In this document: in pieces, positions 46,590 through 55,271 of the stretch
How the letters are laid out: each line of letters starts with the position of its first letter
How positions within the stretch are numbered: the first letter of the stretch is position 1
Assembly: GCF_039830135.1 (NCBI RefSeq)
Contig: NZ_CP156081.1
Coordinates: 2,962,001-3,026,000, forward strand
From: Defluviimonas sp. SAOS-178_SWC
GTDB taxonomy: Bacteria; Pseudomonadota; Alphaproteobacteria; Rhodobacterales; Rhodobacteraceae
Direction of reading: 5' to 3'
Length of the DNA: 64,000 nt
Program-made: the position numbers and the translations under genes
Notes under the pieces: generated by a model
What the model saw: the letters and a program-made list of their open reading frames with translations, nothing else
Database searches by the model: none
Told to the model about the DNA's origin: nothing

Positions 46590-46928
46590 ATGCTGGTCTT
46601 CAAGATCCTCCGCCGCCCCGAATGGGATGCGTTCCGCGCCGCTGGCGAAACCGCTGGCGCGCCGGTCGATCTCGCCGACGGCTTCATCCATTTCTCGACC
46701 GCGCCGCAGCTGGCCGAGACCGCCGCTAAACATTTCGCCACGGAAAGCGACCTCGTTCTGGTCGCCTTCGAAAGCGACAGGCTCGGCCCGGCGCTGAAAT
46801 GGGAACCGTCGCGCGGCGGCGCCCTCTTCCCCCATCTCTATCGGCGCCTCCGCCTTGACGAGGTTGTCTGGGACAAGTCCCTGCCGCTCGGCGCCACCGG
46901 CCATATCTTCCCCGAGGGCGTGCTGTGA
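46590..46928 (+). CDS. DUF952 family protein
   Basis: 112 residues: [50 protein letters not shown], with the DUF952 segment GFIHFSTxxQ and a C-terminal [11 protein letters not shown]. The fold resembles RNA 2'-phosphotransferase/ADP-ribosyltransferase-like domains. It is translationally coupled to pyrD by GTGA and commonly precedes pyrD in alphaproteobacteria. Function unknown. Confidence 0.88.
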   Translation: MLVFKILRRPEWDAFRAAGETAGAPVDLADGFIHFSTAPQLAETAAKHFATESDLVLVAFESDRLGPALKWEPSRGGALFPHLYRRLRLDEVVWDKSLPLGATGHIFPEGVL

Positions 46929-47983
46929 ACCTTGTCGAACGCGCGGGCCTCTGCGCGCTCCACCGGCTCGATCCCGAAGTCGCGCACGGGCTTTCGCTGA
47001 AGGCGCTCGGCGCGGGTCTTGCGCCGCTGCCGGGCCCATTCACCACGCCGCGCCTCGCGACGGTTGTTGCGGGCCTTCGCCTGCCCAACCCTGTCGGCCT
47101 CGCCGCCGGCTACGACAAGAACGCCGAGGCGGCGGGCGCCCTCACCCGGGCCGGCTTCGGCTTCATCGAGCTTGGCGCCGCCACCCCGCGCCCGCAGCCC
47201 GGCAATCCCAGGCCCCGCCTCTTCCGCCTGACCGAGGACCGCGCCGTCATCAACCGCTTCGGGTTCAACAACGACGGCGCCGAGGCGATCGCCCGCCGAC
47301 TTTCCGGCCTTCAAAGGTCCGTCCCGGTCGGCATCAATCTTGGCGCGAACAAGGATGCCTCCGACCGCGCCGCCGATTTCCGGACGGTTCTCTCGGTGTG
47401 CGGACCCCATGTCGATTTCGCAACCGTCAACGTCTCTTCGCCGAATACCGAGAAGTTGCGCGAACTTCAGGGCAAGGCTGCGCTTTCGGCGCTTCTTGCC
47501 GGCGTGATCGACACCCGCGACGGATTGGAGCGGAGAATCCCGGTCTTCCTCAAGATCGCCCCGGACCTATCCGAGGCCGAACTTGCCGACGTGGCCGACG
47601 TGGCCCTCGCCTCCGGCATCGACGCGGTCATTGCCACCAACACGACGCTCTCCCGCGACGGGTTGAAAAGCCGCCACCGGGACGAAGCGGGCGGCCTGTC
47701 CGGTGCGCCGCTCTTCGACAAATCCACCCGCGTTCTTGCCCGGCTGTCGGCGTTGACAGAAGGCCGCCTGCCCCTCATCGGCGTCGGCGGCGTCGGTTCG
47801 GCGGATACGGCCTATGCCAAGATCCGCGCCGGCGCCTCGGCGGTGCAGCTTTACTCGGCGATGGTCTATCAGGGCCTTTCCCTCGTCACCGGGATCGCGA
47901 AGGAACTCGACGCGCTCCTCGCCCGCGACGGCTTCGCCTATGTCGCCGACGCCGTCGGCACCGGACGAAAGGACTGGCTGTGA
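46925..47983 (+). CDS. pyrD: Dihydroorotate dehydrogenase (quinone), class 2
   Basis: 352 residues; membrane-associated FMN enzyme of pyrimidine synthesis. N-terminal helix region [16 protein letters not shown] is typical of class 2. FMN site [37 protein letters not shown], catalytic-base Ser in [25 protein letters not shown], and [35 protein letters not shown] start overlaps the DUF952 stop; its stop overlaps the arsC-like GTG. Confidence 0.96.
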   Translation: MNLVERAGLCALHRLDPEVAHGLSLKALGAGLAPLPGPFTTPRLATVVAGLRLPNPVGLAAGYDKNAEAAGALTRAGFGFIELGAATPRPQPGNPRPRLFRLTEDRAVINRFGFNNDGAEAIARRLSGLQRSVPVGINLGANKDASDRAADFRTVLSVCGPHVDFATVNVSSPNTEKLRELQGKAALSALLAGVIDTRDGLERRIPVFLKIAPDLSEAELADVADVALASGIDAVIATNTTLSRDGLKSRHRDEAGGLSGAPLFDKSTRVLARLSALTEGRLPLIGVGGVGSADTAYAKIRAGASAVQLYSAMVYQGLSLVTGIAKELDALLARDGFAYVADAVGTGRKDWL

Positions 47984-48321
47984 CCACGATCTGGCACAAT
48001 CCACGCTGTTCGAAATCGCGCGAGACCCTGGCGCTGCTGACCGCGCGGGGCATCGAACCGAATGTCCGCCTCTACCTTCAGGATCCGCCCTCAGTGGTCG
48101 AGATCCGCGCGGCCCTCGCCGCCCTCGGAATGCCCGCCATCGCCCTCGCGCGCACCGGCGACGCGCTCTTCAGGGAGCTTGGTCTGACCCGCGACATCGA
48201 CGAGGACACGCTCATCGCCGCGATGGCCGCGCATCCCGCGCTCATCGAACGGCCGCTCGTCCGCCACGGCAACCGCGCGCGGCTCGGCCGCCCGCCCGAG
48301 GCCGTGCTCGACCTCTTCTGA
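47980..48321 (+). CDS. ArsC/Spx family (glutaredoxin-type arsenate reductase-like) protein
   Basis: 113 residues: [50 protein letters not shown], with the single catalytic Cys in [11 protein letters not shown] and the C-terminal [21 protein letters not shown] carrying the Arg residues of ArsC. It is the short YffB/ArsC type. GTG start overlaps the pyrD stop (GTGA). True arsenate reduction needs the full Arg triad and is likely but not certain; no other ars genes are nearby. Confidence 0.88.
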   Translation: MTTIWHNPRCSKSRETLALLTARGIEPNVRLYLQDPPSVVEIRAALAALGMPAIALARTGDALFRELGLTRDIDEDTLIAAMAAHPALIERPLVRHGNRARLGRPPEAVLDLF

Positions 48322-48330
48322 CCTTCATCT

Positions 48331-48383
48331 TGCACGAAATATCCCGGGGGAGCGCCGTGAAGTCGGCGCAGGGGCAGCGCCCC
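48331..48383. repeat. Rhodobacteraceae-style intergenic GC hairpin element
   Basis: Between the ArsC-like and MATE stops: TTGCACGAAATATCCCGGGGG, then hairpin GCGCCG-TGAAGT-CGGCGC (48352-48369) and hairpin GGGGC-AGC-GCCCC (48371-48383). This pattern is familiar to me as a recurrent post-gene element in this family; only one copy is present in the window. It may serve as bidirectional terminator. Confidence 0.45.
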
Positions 48384-49691
48384 CTACCCCGCGGCCGCCA
48401 GTTCCGCCCGACGGTAAAGCACGGCCATTGTCGCCCCCCGCGCAAGATTCAGCACCATCAGCGCCGCCCAGAGCCCGTGATTCCCGTAGGCTCCCGGCAG
48501 CATGAAAAGGGCCACGACGTAGACCGCGACCGAGGTCAGCATCGCGATGCGCATCTCGCGCGACAGCGTCGCTCCGATGAAGATGCCGTCGAACATCCAG
48601 CTCGCGATGCCGATCAGCGGCGCCAGCACGACCCAGGGCAGGAACTCGCGCGCCGCCAGGCGCACCTGCGGCTCGGTCGTCATCAGGTCGATGAGGGCCG
48701 GCCCCGCGATCCAGAAGCCGAGTCCGAGCGCGACGGCGGCGACGGCGCCCCACTGGCTCGTCACCACCGAGGCGCGGCGCACCGAACGGGCCGACCGCGC
48801 GCCCACCGCCTGCCCCACGAGCGATTCCGCTGCAAAGGCGAACCCGTCGAGCCCGTAGGCGACGATTTCGAGGAATTGCAGCAGCACCTGGTTCGCCGCC
48901 AGCGTCACGTCGCCGTGGCGCGCGCCGAGGAAGACGAAGGTGGTGAACGAGGCCTGCAGGATCACCGAGCGGATCATGATGTCGCCGTTGAGCTTCATCA
49001 TCCGCGCGATCCGTGCCCGGTCGAAGACCCGCGCCCAGTCGTGCCACTGCCCACCCGCGAAGGCCGGCCGGCAGAGCCAGAGACCGAGCGCCAGCCCGGT
49101 CCATTCCGCGATCAGCGTCGCCGTGGCGACGCCTTCGATGCCCCAGCCGAAGCCGAGGACGAACAGGAAATCGAGCGCGATGTTCAGCCCGTTCATCCAG
49201 AGTTGCAGGACGAGCACCCCACGCGTGCGTTCGACCGCGATCAGCCAGCCGGTGACGGCATAGAGCGCGATGGTCGCGGGCGCCCCCCAGATCCGGATCA
49301 CGAGGTAATCCCGCGTCAGCGCCTCGACCTCGGCCGAGGCGGGCGCCAGGGCCAGGGCGGCCTTGAAGAGGGGCGCCTGCAACAGAAGGAAGACAAGGCC
49401 CGCCGCGACACCGATCATCAGCGCCCGCATCAGGATCGCCCCGGACTCGGCCGGGTCCTTCCCGCCATGCGCCTGGGCCACGAGGCCCGACGTGCCCATC
49501 CGCAGGAACCCGAAGATCCAGTAGATCGAGGCGAGCATGACTGCGCCCACCCCTACCGCTCCGATCGGCGCCGCCTGCCCCATCTGGCCGATCACGCCGG
49601 TATCGACGGCGCCGAGAAGCGGCACCGTGGCATTCGACAGAACGATGGGCAGCGCGATCCTCAGGACCCGCCGGTGGGTAATCTCATCCAT
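48384..49691 (-). CDS. MATE family efflux transporter (DinF-like)
   Basis: 435 residues with twelve hydrophobic segments. N-terminal RVLRIALPIVLSNATVPLLGAVDTGVIGQMG and FGFLRMGTSGLVAQAHGGKD, second half TLAANQVLLQFLEIVAYGLDGFAFAAESLVGQAVGARS, all typical of the DinF branch. Exports cationic drugs or metabolites in exchange for H+ or Na+. The start overlaps the stop of the preceding thioesterase gene, so it ends a three-gene unit. Confidence 0.92.
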   Translation of the reverse strand: MDEITHRRVLRIALPIVLSNATVPLLGAVDTGVIGQMGQAAPIGAVGVGAVMLASIYWIFGFLRMGTSGLVAQAHGGKDPAESGAILMRALMIGVAAGLVFLLLQAPLFKAALALAPASAEVEALTRDYLVIRIWGAPATIALYAVTGWLIAVERTRGVLVLQLWMNGLNIALDFLFVLGFGWGIEGVATATLIAEWTGLALGLWLCRPAFAGGQWHDWARVFDRARIARMMKLNGDIMIRSVILQASFTTFVFLGARHGDVTLAANQVLLQFLEIVAYGLDGFAFAAESLVGQAVGARSARSVRRASVVTSQWGAVAAVALGLGFWIAGPALIDLMTTEPQVRLAAREFLPWVVLAPLIGIASWMFDGIFIGATLSREMRIAMLTSVAVYVVALFMLPGAYGNHGLWAALMVLNLARGATMAVLYRRAELAAAG

Positions 49692-50208
49692 TCGGCGCGG
49701 CGTCCCGCTCCGGCATGAGGAAATGCCCGGTCCCCTGCGCGAAAAGCCTGGAGCGGTTGTCCTGCCACGCCTCGACATGGACGCTGGCATAGCGCCGGCC
49801 GGACCGGTTGACCCGGGCCCGCGCATAGGCATCGCGCGGCAGGCCGGTCCGGAGGTAGTCCACAGTGAAGTCGATCGTCTTCGGCAGCCGCGGCAAATGC
49901 GTCGGATCGAGCTTGCGCGGATCGAGCCGGCCGCTCTCCATCTCTTCCCAGATCAGCGACCAGCTCAGCTCGATGATCGCGGTGACTTCGAGGAAGGCCG
50001 CCGTCACCCCGCCGTGGATCGCCGGCAGAAGCGGATTGCCGATCAGCTTGTCGTCGAAGGGAAGAAGCGCCGTCAACTCGTCGCCGCGCCGGTCGAACTC
50101 GATGCCGAGAAACTGGATATAGGGCACGCCGTGCACCAGCGCCTTCAGCGCGGCGTCGCGACGCTCCTTCACGACCTGCACGGGTTCGGGCTTCGGACGC
50201 GGGCTCAT
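49684..50208 (-). CDS. PaaI/HotDog-fold thioesterase
   Basis: 174 residues. Hot-dog domain with LPAIHGGVTAAFLEVTAIIELSW (HGGxxxxxxE variant where the catalytic acid follows), and TIDFTVDYLRTGLPRDAYARARVNRSGRRYASVHVEAWQ. Likely hydrolyses an acyl-CoA. Its ATG overlaps the stop of a second thioesterase (ATGA), giving a tandem pair. Confidence 0.85.
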   Translation of the reverse strand: MSPRPKPEPVQVVKERRDAALKALVHGVPYIQFLGIEFDRRGDELTALLPFDDKLIGNPLLPAIHGGVTAAFLEVTAIIELSWSLIWEEMESGRLDPRKLDPTHLPRLPKTIDFTVDYLRTGLPRDAYARARVNRSGRRYASVHVEAWQDNRSRLFAQGTGHFLMPERDAAPNG

Positions 50209-50642
50209 GCCTTCGTCTCCGGCGCGCGTTCGAGCGTGAAGGCCCCGGTCGCGGTCGCCACGGGCCGGTCGGCGTCGGCGTCATGCGCGGTCGCGCGCAC
50301 GAAGGCGACGGAACGGGTGACGTGATAGCATTCCGCCCGCGCGGTGATCCGGTCGCCCGGTCGTGCGGGACGCATGTAGTCGATCCGAAGGTCGATGGTT
50401 GCGGTTCCGGCGACACCGGTCGGATGGCTCATCACCGCCGCCCCACCGCACGTATCCATGAGCGCCGAGACGGCTCCGCCATGGATCACTCCGGTCTGCG
50501 GATCGCCGACGAAGCGCGCGTCATAGGGCATCGAGATGACCGCCACTCCATCCTCCAGCGTATCCAGCATCATGCCCAGCGCCCGGGAATGCGGGATCGC
50601 CTCGACGAACTGTCGTGCGGCGTTGAGTTTCCTGTCGTCCAT
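50205..50642 (-). CDS. PaaI/HotDog-fold thioesterase
   Basis: 145 residues with QTGVIHGGAVSALMDTCGGAAVM, the PaaI-type active site (HGG and the Asp six residues on), and ATIDLRIDYMRPARPGDRITARAECYHVTRSVAFVRATAHD. ATG 50642 (MDDRKLNAARQF) is used; the upstream GTG/ATG options lie in the divergent promoter. Only modestly similar to the neighbouring paralogue, so the pair probably acts as a heterotypic or dual-specificity system. Confidence 0.88.
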   Translation of the reverse strand: MDDRKLNAARQFVEAIPHSRALGMMLDTLEDGVAVISMPYDARFVGDPQTGVIHGGAVSALMDTCGGAAVMSHPTGVAGTATIDLRIDYMRPARPGDRITARAECYHVTRSVAFVRATAHDADADRPVATATGAFTLERAPETKA

Positions 50643-50684
50643 CACCCTGTTCCCGCCTTCGAAGACCGGCCGATTTATTGGCCC

Positions 50685-50712
50685 TTGCCAAATCGACCGC
50701 AAGTGCTAACTT
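50685..50712 (+). promoter_or_regulatory. Candidate sigma-70 promoter for the ArsP_2-like gene
   Basis: TTGCCA (50685-50690), 16-base spacer, TAACTT (50707-50712), 34 bases before the ATG. An AT-rich stretch with TGCA-like words follows (TGCATTTGCGACTTATTC), possibly a metal-regulator site. Confidence 0.4.
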
Positions 50713-50746
50713 CTGCATTTGCGACTTATTCTTAATTGCACAACGG

Positions 50747-51892
50747 ATGACGATGTCGGACCTGACCCAAACGATCCCTGCCCCTCTCGACGCCGCCCGC
50801 CCCGGACCATTTCGGCCCCGCCGGCTGCTGCTCGTCTCCGTGCTGGCGGCGCTGGCGCTGGCGCCGGGCGATCTCGGCGCACTGACGCGCGGCCTGATGC
50901 AGGACGCCTTCGTGCAGGTTTCGGCTTTCGTCGCAGCGACGCTCCTGATGTTCTACGGGCTGGAAAAGCTCTTCCGCTTCGACATGGGCACCGCGATGGG
51001 CCGGGCGCGGATCATGCAGGTGCCAATTGCCGCCCTTCTCGGCGCGACACCGGGCTGCGGCGGCGCCGTCGTCGTCGTCGCGGCCTATGCCTCGGGCAAG
51101 GTCAGTTTCGGGGCCGTTGTCGCGACGCTCACGGCGACGATGGGCGACGCGGCCTTCCTCCTCATCGCGACGCGGCCGGACACGGCGCTGATCCTCTTGC
51201 CGACACAGTTCGCGGTCGGCATCCTCACCGGATGGTTGATCGACCGCTTCGTCACGGTGGACTACCGGCCCAACGGGGCGTCCTGCGAGATCGCCCCCCG
51301 GATCGGCGCGCTCAGGGCGCGCGACCTCGCCTATCTCGCCGCCGCCCTGCCGGGCCTCGCCGTCGGTGCCGCGCAGATTGGCGGCGTCACCCTTGATGAT
51401 GTGCTTGGCGTGCCGGTCGCATGGATCGCGCTTGCGGGCATCTTCACCGGCCTCGCGATCTGGGCCGCCTCGCCCGTCTCGGCGATGACCAATCCGGCCG
51501 ACGGCCCCGTGACCCGGATGGCCGAGGAAACGTCGTTCATCTCGGTCTGGGTCGTCATCGCCTATCTCGCGTACGATTTCACCGCTGCCTATGCCGGACT
51601 CGACCTCAAGGCGCTCTTTCAAAGCATCGCCCCGGTCCTGCCGCTGATCGGCGCCGCGATCGGCTTCATTCCCGGCTGTGGCCCGCAGGTTCTTGTCGCG
51701 ACCCTGTACGTCAATGGCGCGATCCCCTTCTCCGCCCTCGCCGCCAACGCCATCTCGAACGACGGCGACGCGCTCTTTCCGGCGATTGCGTTGGCCCCGC
51801 GCGCGGCGATCATGGCGACGGTCTTCTCGACCATCCCGGCCCTGATCGTCGCTTATGGGCTGTACCTCTTCGCGCCGGGGTTTTTGAACTGA
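50747..51892 (+). CDS. ArsP_2-type putative heavy-metal/manganese exporter
   Basis: 381 residues, about ten hydrophobic helices in two similar halves. The duplicated signature is LLGATPGCGGAVVVVAAYASGKVSFGAVVATLTATMGDAAFLL in the first half and IGFIPGCGPQVLVATLYVNGAIPFSALAANAISNDGDALFP in the second: PGCG plus GDAxF each time. This corresponds to the 10-TM exporter family annotated as putative manganese or arsenic-type permease. ATG 50747 is chosen; 50753 is possible. The upstream intergenic region is AT-rich. Substrate uncertain. Confidence 0.78.
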   Translation: MTMSDLTQTIPAPLDAARPGPFRPRRLLLVSVLAALALAPGDLGALTRGLMQDAFVQVSAFVAATLLMFYGLEKLFRFDMGTAMGRARIMQVPIAALLGATPGCGGAVVVVAAYASGKVSFGAVVATLTATMGDAAFLLIATRPDTALILLPTQFAVGILTGWLIDRFVTVDYRPNGASCEIAPRIGALRARDLAYLAAALPGLAVGAAQIGGVTLDDVLGVPVAWIALAGIFTGLAIWAASPVSAMTNPADGPVTRMAEETSFISVWVVIAYLAYDFTAAYAGLDLKALFQSIAPVLPLIGAAIGFIPGCGPQVLVATLYVNGAIPFSALAANAISNDGDALFPAIALAPRAAIMATVFSTIPALIVAYGLYLFAPGFLN

Positions 51893-51957
51893 TCGGCCGC
51901 GCCAAGCGAGTTGTGCACGTCCGCCTCTGCGGCTAGGTTTCGCGAAGGAGGATCGCG

Positions 51958-52323
51958 ATGGCCGACGAACCGCTCAGCTTCAAGGACATGTGCGCACGTT
52001 TCGACGTGACGCCGCGAACGCTGCGCTATTACGAGTACATCGAGCTTCTGTCGCCCATCAAGGAAGGCCGCGCCCGGTTCTACGGGCCGCGCGAACTCGC
52101 CAGGATGACGCTGATCCTGCGCGGCCGGCGCTTCGGCTTCAGCCTGGAAGAAATCCGGCAGTGGCTTCTGCTTTACAACCAGAAGGGCACGCGGGAACAG
52201 TATCTCGTCTGGATCGACCTCGCCAACCGGCAGCTTGAGGAGCTGGAGAAGCAGCGCACGCAGCTGGACGAAACCATCCGGGACCTGAAGGCGTTGCGCG
52301 ACCAGACCGCCGAGTCGCTCTGA
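51958..52323 (+). CDS. MerR family transcriptional regulator
   Basis: 121 residues. Winged helix FKDMCARFDVTPRTLRYYEYIELLSPIKEGRARFYGPRELARMTLILRGRRFGFSLEEIRQWL followed by a coiled-coil dimerisation helix (QLEELEKQRTQLDETIRDLKALRDQ). No cysteines for metal binding near the coil end. GGAGGATCGCG precedes ATG. Followed by a close paralogue and then acyl-CoA dehydrogenase, so it likely senses an acyl-CoA rather than metal. Confidence 0.9.
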   Translation: MADEPLSFKDMCARFDVTPRTLRYYEYIELLSPIKEGRARFYGPRELARMTLILRGRRFGFSLEEIRQWLLLYNQKGTREQYLVWIDLANRQLEELEKQRTQLDETIRDLKALRDQTAESL

Positions 52324-52420
52324 TCCGGGAACGGTCAACGCCAAGCGACGTCCGCTTCGCCGGGACAGAAAATGTCGCTGACCCTGCGTCACCCATTACG
52401 GACATTACGTCATCCCCGCC

Positions 52421-52452
52421 GTGACGCCACGTTACGCTGACGTGCGCGTCAC
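52421..52452. promoter_or_regulatory. Inverted-repeat operator candidate upstream of the second MerR gene
   Basis: GTGACGCCACGT (52421-52432) and ACGTGCGCGTCAC (52440-52452) form a near-perfect inverted repeat (one extra base in the right arm) around TACGCTG. Further TTACG/ACGTCA words lie just left (52396-52412). MerR-family regulators of branched-chain and fatty acid catabolism use ACGT-rich palindromes of this kind. Confidence 0.55.
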
Positions 52453-52527
52453 CTTCGCTTGTAAGGTGCCGGGGAAACGCCATTTTGCCCGGCCATGACG
52501 TTAGGACAACCCATGGAGGGGCAATTC

Positions 52528-52920
52528 TTGAGTGATGATGTAATGACGATTCGCGAGATGTGCGATGCCTTCGATGTGACCCCGCGCACGCTGAGGTTCT
52601 ACGAATCGAAGGAGCTTCTGTCGCCGGTCCGCGAGGGACAGAAACGGCTCTTTACCCGCCGCGACCGCGGGCGCCTGAAGCTTATCCTGCGCGGCAAGCG
52701 CTTCGGTTTCAGCCTTGAGGATATCCGCCAGATCCTCGACCTTTACGATCTTGGCGACCGGGAACGGACGCAGATGACGCGGGCCATCGAGGTGGCGCGC
52801 CAGCGGCTTGCCGAGATGCAGCGCCAGCGCGACGATCTCGACACGACGATCGCCGAACTCGGCGAGCAGATCCTGCTGGGCGAAAAGACGCTGGCCGAGG
52901 CCAACCAGACCGCAGCCTGA
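52528..52920 (+). CDS. MerR family transcriptional regulator (paralogue)
   Basis: 130 residues from a TTG at 52528, chosen because GGAGGGG lies seven bases upstream; the alternatives are ATG 52495 (no ribosome site) and ATG 52543. HTH MTIREMCDAFDVTPRTLRFYESKELLSPVREGQKRLFTRRDRGRLKLILRGKRFGFSLEDIRQIL is clearly paralogous to the preceding regulator. Coiled coil RQRLAEMQRQRDDLDTTIAELGEQ. Precedes the acyl-CoA dehydrogenase by 21 bases, probably same transcript, giving autoregulated control of the fatty acid genes. Confidence 0.88.
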   Translation: MSDDVMTIREMCDAFDVTPRTLRFYESKELLSPVREGQKRLFTRRDRGRLKLILRGKRFGFSLEDIRQILDLYDLGDRERTQMTRAIEVARQRLAEMQRQRDDLDTTIAELGEQILLGEKTLAEANQTAA

Positions 52921-52941
52921 GATTACGAGGGAGACCAGACC

Positions 52942-54720
52942 ATGCCGAGTTACACCGCGCCGATCCGCGACATGCAGTTCGTCCTGAACGAGGTGCTGAA
53001 CGTCGCGGCAAGCGACGTGCCCGGCTATGGCGACCTCGAACCCGAATTCACCTCGGCGGTCCTGGAGGAAGCGGGCAAGATCGCCCGCGACGTCCTCGCG
53101 CCCCTGAATGCCTCGGGCGACGCCGAGGGCTGCCGGCTGGAAAACGGCGTCGTCTACACGCCGAAGGGCTACAAGGACGCCTTCGCAGCGATGAAGGAAG
53201 GCGGCTGGAACGGCCTCGACCTGCCCGAGGAATATGGCGGGCAGAACATGCCCTACCTATTGGGCACGGCCGTGGGCGAGATCTTCGTCTCGGCCAACAT
53301 GGCCTTCAACATGTATCAGGGCCTGACCCACGGCGCGATCTCGGCGATCCTCGCCCACGGGACGGAGGCTCAGAAAGAGACATACCTGCCGAAGATGGTC
53401 GCGCTCGACTGGACCGGCACGATGAACCTGACCGAGCCGCATTGCGGCACCGATCTCGGGCTTCTCCGGACCAGGGCGGAGCCGCAGCCGGACGGCAGCT
53501 ACAGCATAACCGGGCAGAAGATCTTCATCTCGGCCGGCGACCATGACCTGAGCGAGAACGTGATCCACCTCGTCCTCGCCAAGGCGCCGGGCGGCGGCGA
53601 GGGAACGAAGGGGATTTCGCTCTTCATCGTGCCGAAGTTCCTCGTGACTGAGGACGGTTCCCTCGGCGCCCGCAACGCGGTCTCGGTCGGCAAGATCGAG
53701 GAAAAGATGGGCATCCACGGCAACGCGACCTGCGTCATGAACTACGACGGCGCGACCGGCTACCTCTTGGGCGATCTGCACAAGGGCATGCGCAACATGT
53801 TCACGATGATGAACGAGGCGCGGCTCGGGGTCGGCCTTCAGGGCTATGCCCAGGGCGCGGCCGCCTATCAGAACGCGGTCGCCTATGCGAAGGACCGGCT
53901 CCAGGGCCGCGCGGTGACCGGCGCCGAGAACCCCTCGGGCCCGGCCGACCCGCTGATCGTGCATCCCGACATCCGCCGCAACCTCATGGACCAGAAGAGC
54001 TTCGTGGAGGGCGCCCGCGCCTTCACCTTCTGGGGCGCGAGCCTCATCGACCGGGCGCACCGGTCGGGCGACGCGGCGGCGGAGGGGCTCGTCTCGCTCC
54101 TGACCCCGGTCATCAAGGGCTTCCTGACCGACAAGGGGTTCGAGACGGCCGTGAATGCCCAGCAGGTCTATGGCGGCCACGGCTATATCGAGGAATGGGG
54201 CATGTCGCAATTCGCCCGCGACGCCCGGATCACGATGATCTACGAAGGCGCCAACGGCGTGCAGGCGCTCGACCTCGTCGGCCGCAAACTCGCGCAGGAC
54301 GGTGGCAAGCACGTCATCGCCTTCTTCGAGATGGTGAAGGGTTTCATCAAGGAAAACGAGGACGACGCGGCGTTGAAGAAGGGCTTCCTCGATCCGCTGA
54401 AGGCCGCGTCGAAGGATCTTCAGGCGGCGGGCATGTTCTTCATGCAGAACGGCATGAAGAACCCCAACGCCGCGCTCGCGGGGTCCTACGACTTCATGCA
54501 CCTCTTCGGCCATGTCTGCCTCGGCCTGATGTGGGCACGTTCGGCCAGGGCCGCGACGGCCGCACTGGTGAACGGTGCCGACGACAGGGCGTTCTACGAG
54601 ACGAAACTCGCGACCGGGCGTTATTACATGGCGCGCCAGCTGCCGATGACCGCCACTCATCTCGCCCGCATCCAGTCGGGTGCCGACCTCGTGATGGCGC
54701 TGCCCGCCGAGGCGTTCTAA
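52942..54720 (+). CDS. Acyl-CoA dehydrogenase with C-terminal extension (DmdC/AcdA-like)
   Basis: 592 residues. N-terminal [24 protein letters not shown]/substrate region [44 protein letters not shown], and the catalytic Glu in [21 protein letters not shown]. The extended C-terminal domain ([23 protein letters not shown] onwards) and overall length match the DmdC/AcdA long class, which includes 3-methylmercaptopropionyl-CoA dehydrogenase. It may act on short or thioether acyl-CoA; ordinary beta-oxidation is equally possible. GGGAGACCAGACC precedes the ATG. Confidence 0.88.
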   Translation: MPSYTAPIRDMQFVLNEVLNVAASDVPGYGDLEPEFTSAVLEEAGKIARDVLAPLNASGDAEGCRLENGVVYTPKGYKDAFAAMKEGGWNGLDLPEEYGGQNMPYLLGTAVGEIFVSANMAFNMYQGLTHGAISAILAHGTEAQKETYLPKMVALDWTGTMNLTEPHCGTDLGLLRTRAEPQPDGSYSITGQKIFISAGDHDLSENVIHLVLAKAPGGGEGTKGISLFIVPKFLVTEDGSLGARNAVSVGKIEEKMGIHGNATCVMNYDGATGYLLGDLHKGMRNMFTMMNEARLGVGLQGYAQGAAAYQNAVAYAKDRLQGRAVTGAENPSGPADPLIVHPDIRRNLMDQKSFVEGARAFTFWGASLIDRAHRSGDAAAEGLVSLLTPVIKGFLTDKGFETAVNAQQVYGGHGYIEEWGMSQFARDARITMIYEGANGVQALDLVGRKLAQDGGKHVIAFFEMVKGFIKENEDDAALKKGFLDPLKAASKDLQAAGMFFMQNGMKNPNAALAGSYDFMHLFGHVCLGLMWARSARAATAALVNGADDRAFYETKLATGRYYMARQLPMTATHLARIQSGADLVMALPAEAF

Positions 54721-54792
54721 GGTCTCGGGGAGGAGACACTCACGGGATGGCCCCCGCGATCCGCGGGGGCCGGCCGCGACACCGGAGGACCG

Positions 54793-55005
54793 ATGCCGAA
54801 ACGCCTGCGCCTGACCCGCCGCTTCCCCGTCGCCGTGACGAACGACGCCTACCGCTCCCTCACCCGCTTCGCCACCGAGGCCGGCATATCCACCGACGAG
54901 GCGCTGACCTTCCTCTTCGAGCATTTCGGCTCCGTGGTCGATCACGACAACCTGAGCCACAGGCTCCGGCTCTTCAAGGCTGAGCTCGAAGACCGCAGGG
55001 CGTGA
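54793..55005 (+). CDS. Small basic protein of unknown function
   Basis: 70 residues: MPKRLRLTRRFPVAVTNDAYRSLTRFATEAGISTDEALTFLFEHFGSVVDHDNLSHRLRLFKAELEDRRA. An arginine-rich start followed by a helical region with a ribbon-helix-helix-like pattern (VAVTNDAYRSLTRFATEAGISTDEALTFL), so a small DNA-binding protein is possible. GGAGGACCG gives a good ribosome site. It sits between the acyl-CoA dehydrogenase and a repeat-rich gap. Confidence 0.65.
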   Translation: MPKRLRLTRRFPVAVTNDAYRSLTRFATEAGISTDEALTFLFEHFGSVVDHDNLSHRLRLFKAELEDRRA

Positions 55006-55025
55006 GGGGTGGAGGGGGTGGAATT

Positions 55026-55047
55026 GAGTATTTTTACCAAGAAGAAG
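55026..55047 (+). repeat. Interspersed repeat, copy 1 (partial)
   Basis: GAGTATTTTTACCAAGAAGAAG matches the end of copies 2 and 3 (GGAGTATTT...CCAAGAAGAA) but lacks the GC hairpin. Opposite orientation to copy 2 at 55194. Confidence 0.6.
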
Positions 55048-55060
55048 CAGAGGATGCGCC

Positions 55061-55110
55061 CCGGACGTGACGCCGGCCCGCAAACCTGGGGTGCTTCTCG
55101 TCACGTCCGG
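55061..55110. repeat. 11-bp perfect inverted repeat with 28-base centre
   Basis: CCGGACGTGAC (55061-55071) and GTCACGTCCGG (55100-55110). No T run follows, so it is not a simple terminator. It lies inside the segment bounded by the inverted repeat copies 55026 and 55214. Confidence 0.6.
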
Positions 55111-55193
55111 AGCGACTTCTCCTTGGGCGGTCATCGGCACTCCTGCCTGTACCGCCCCGCGAAGATCGCCCGATTCTGGTTAACAGATCCTTG

Positions 55194-55244
55194 TTCTTCT
55201 TGGCCAAAATACTCCGCGGGGGTGTGGGGGCGCGAAGCCCCCAC
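55194..55244 (-). repeat. Interspersed repeat, copy 2 with hairpin
   Basis: Reverse orientation: hairpin GTGGGGGC-TTCGC-GCCCCCAC (55244-55224), ACCCCCGCGGAGTATTTTGG, CCAAGAAGAA. Strongly similar to copy 3 at 60363. Directly precedes the GST gene. Confidence 0.75.
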
Positions 55245-55271
55245 TCCGGCGATCAATCGAGGGGGCGCGAC

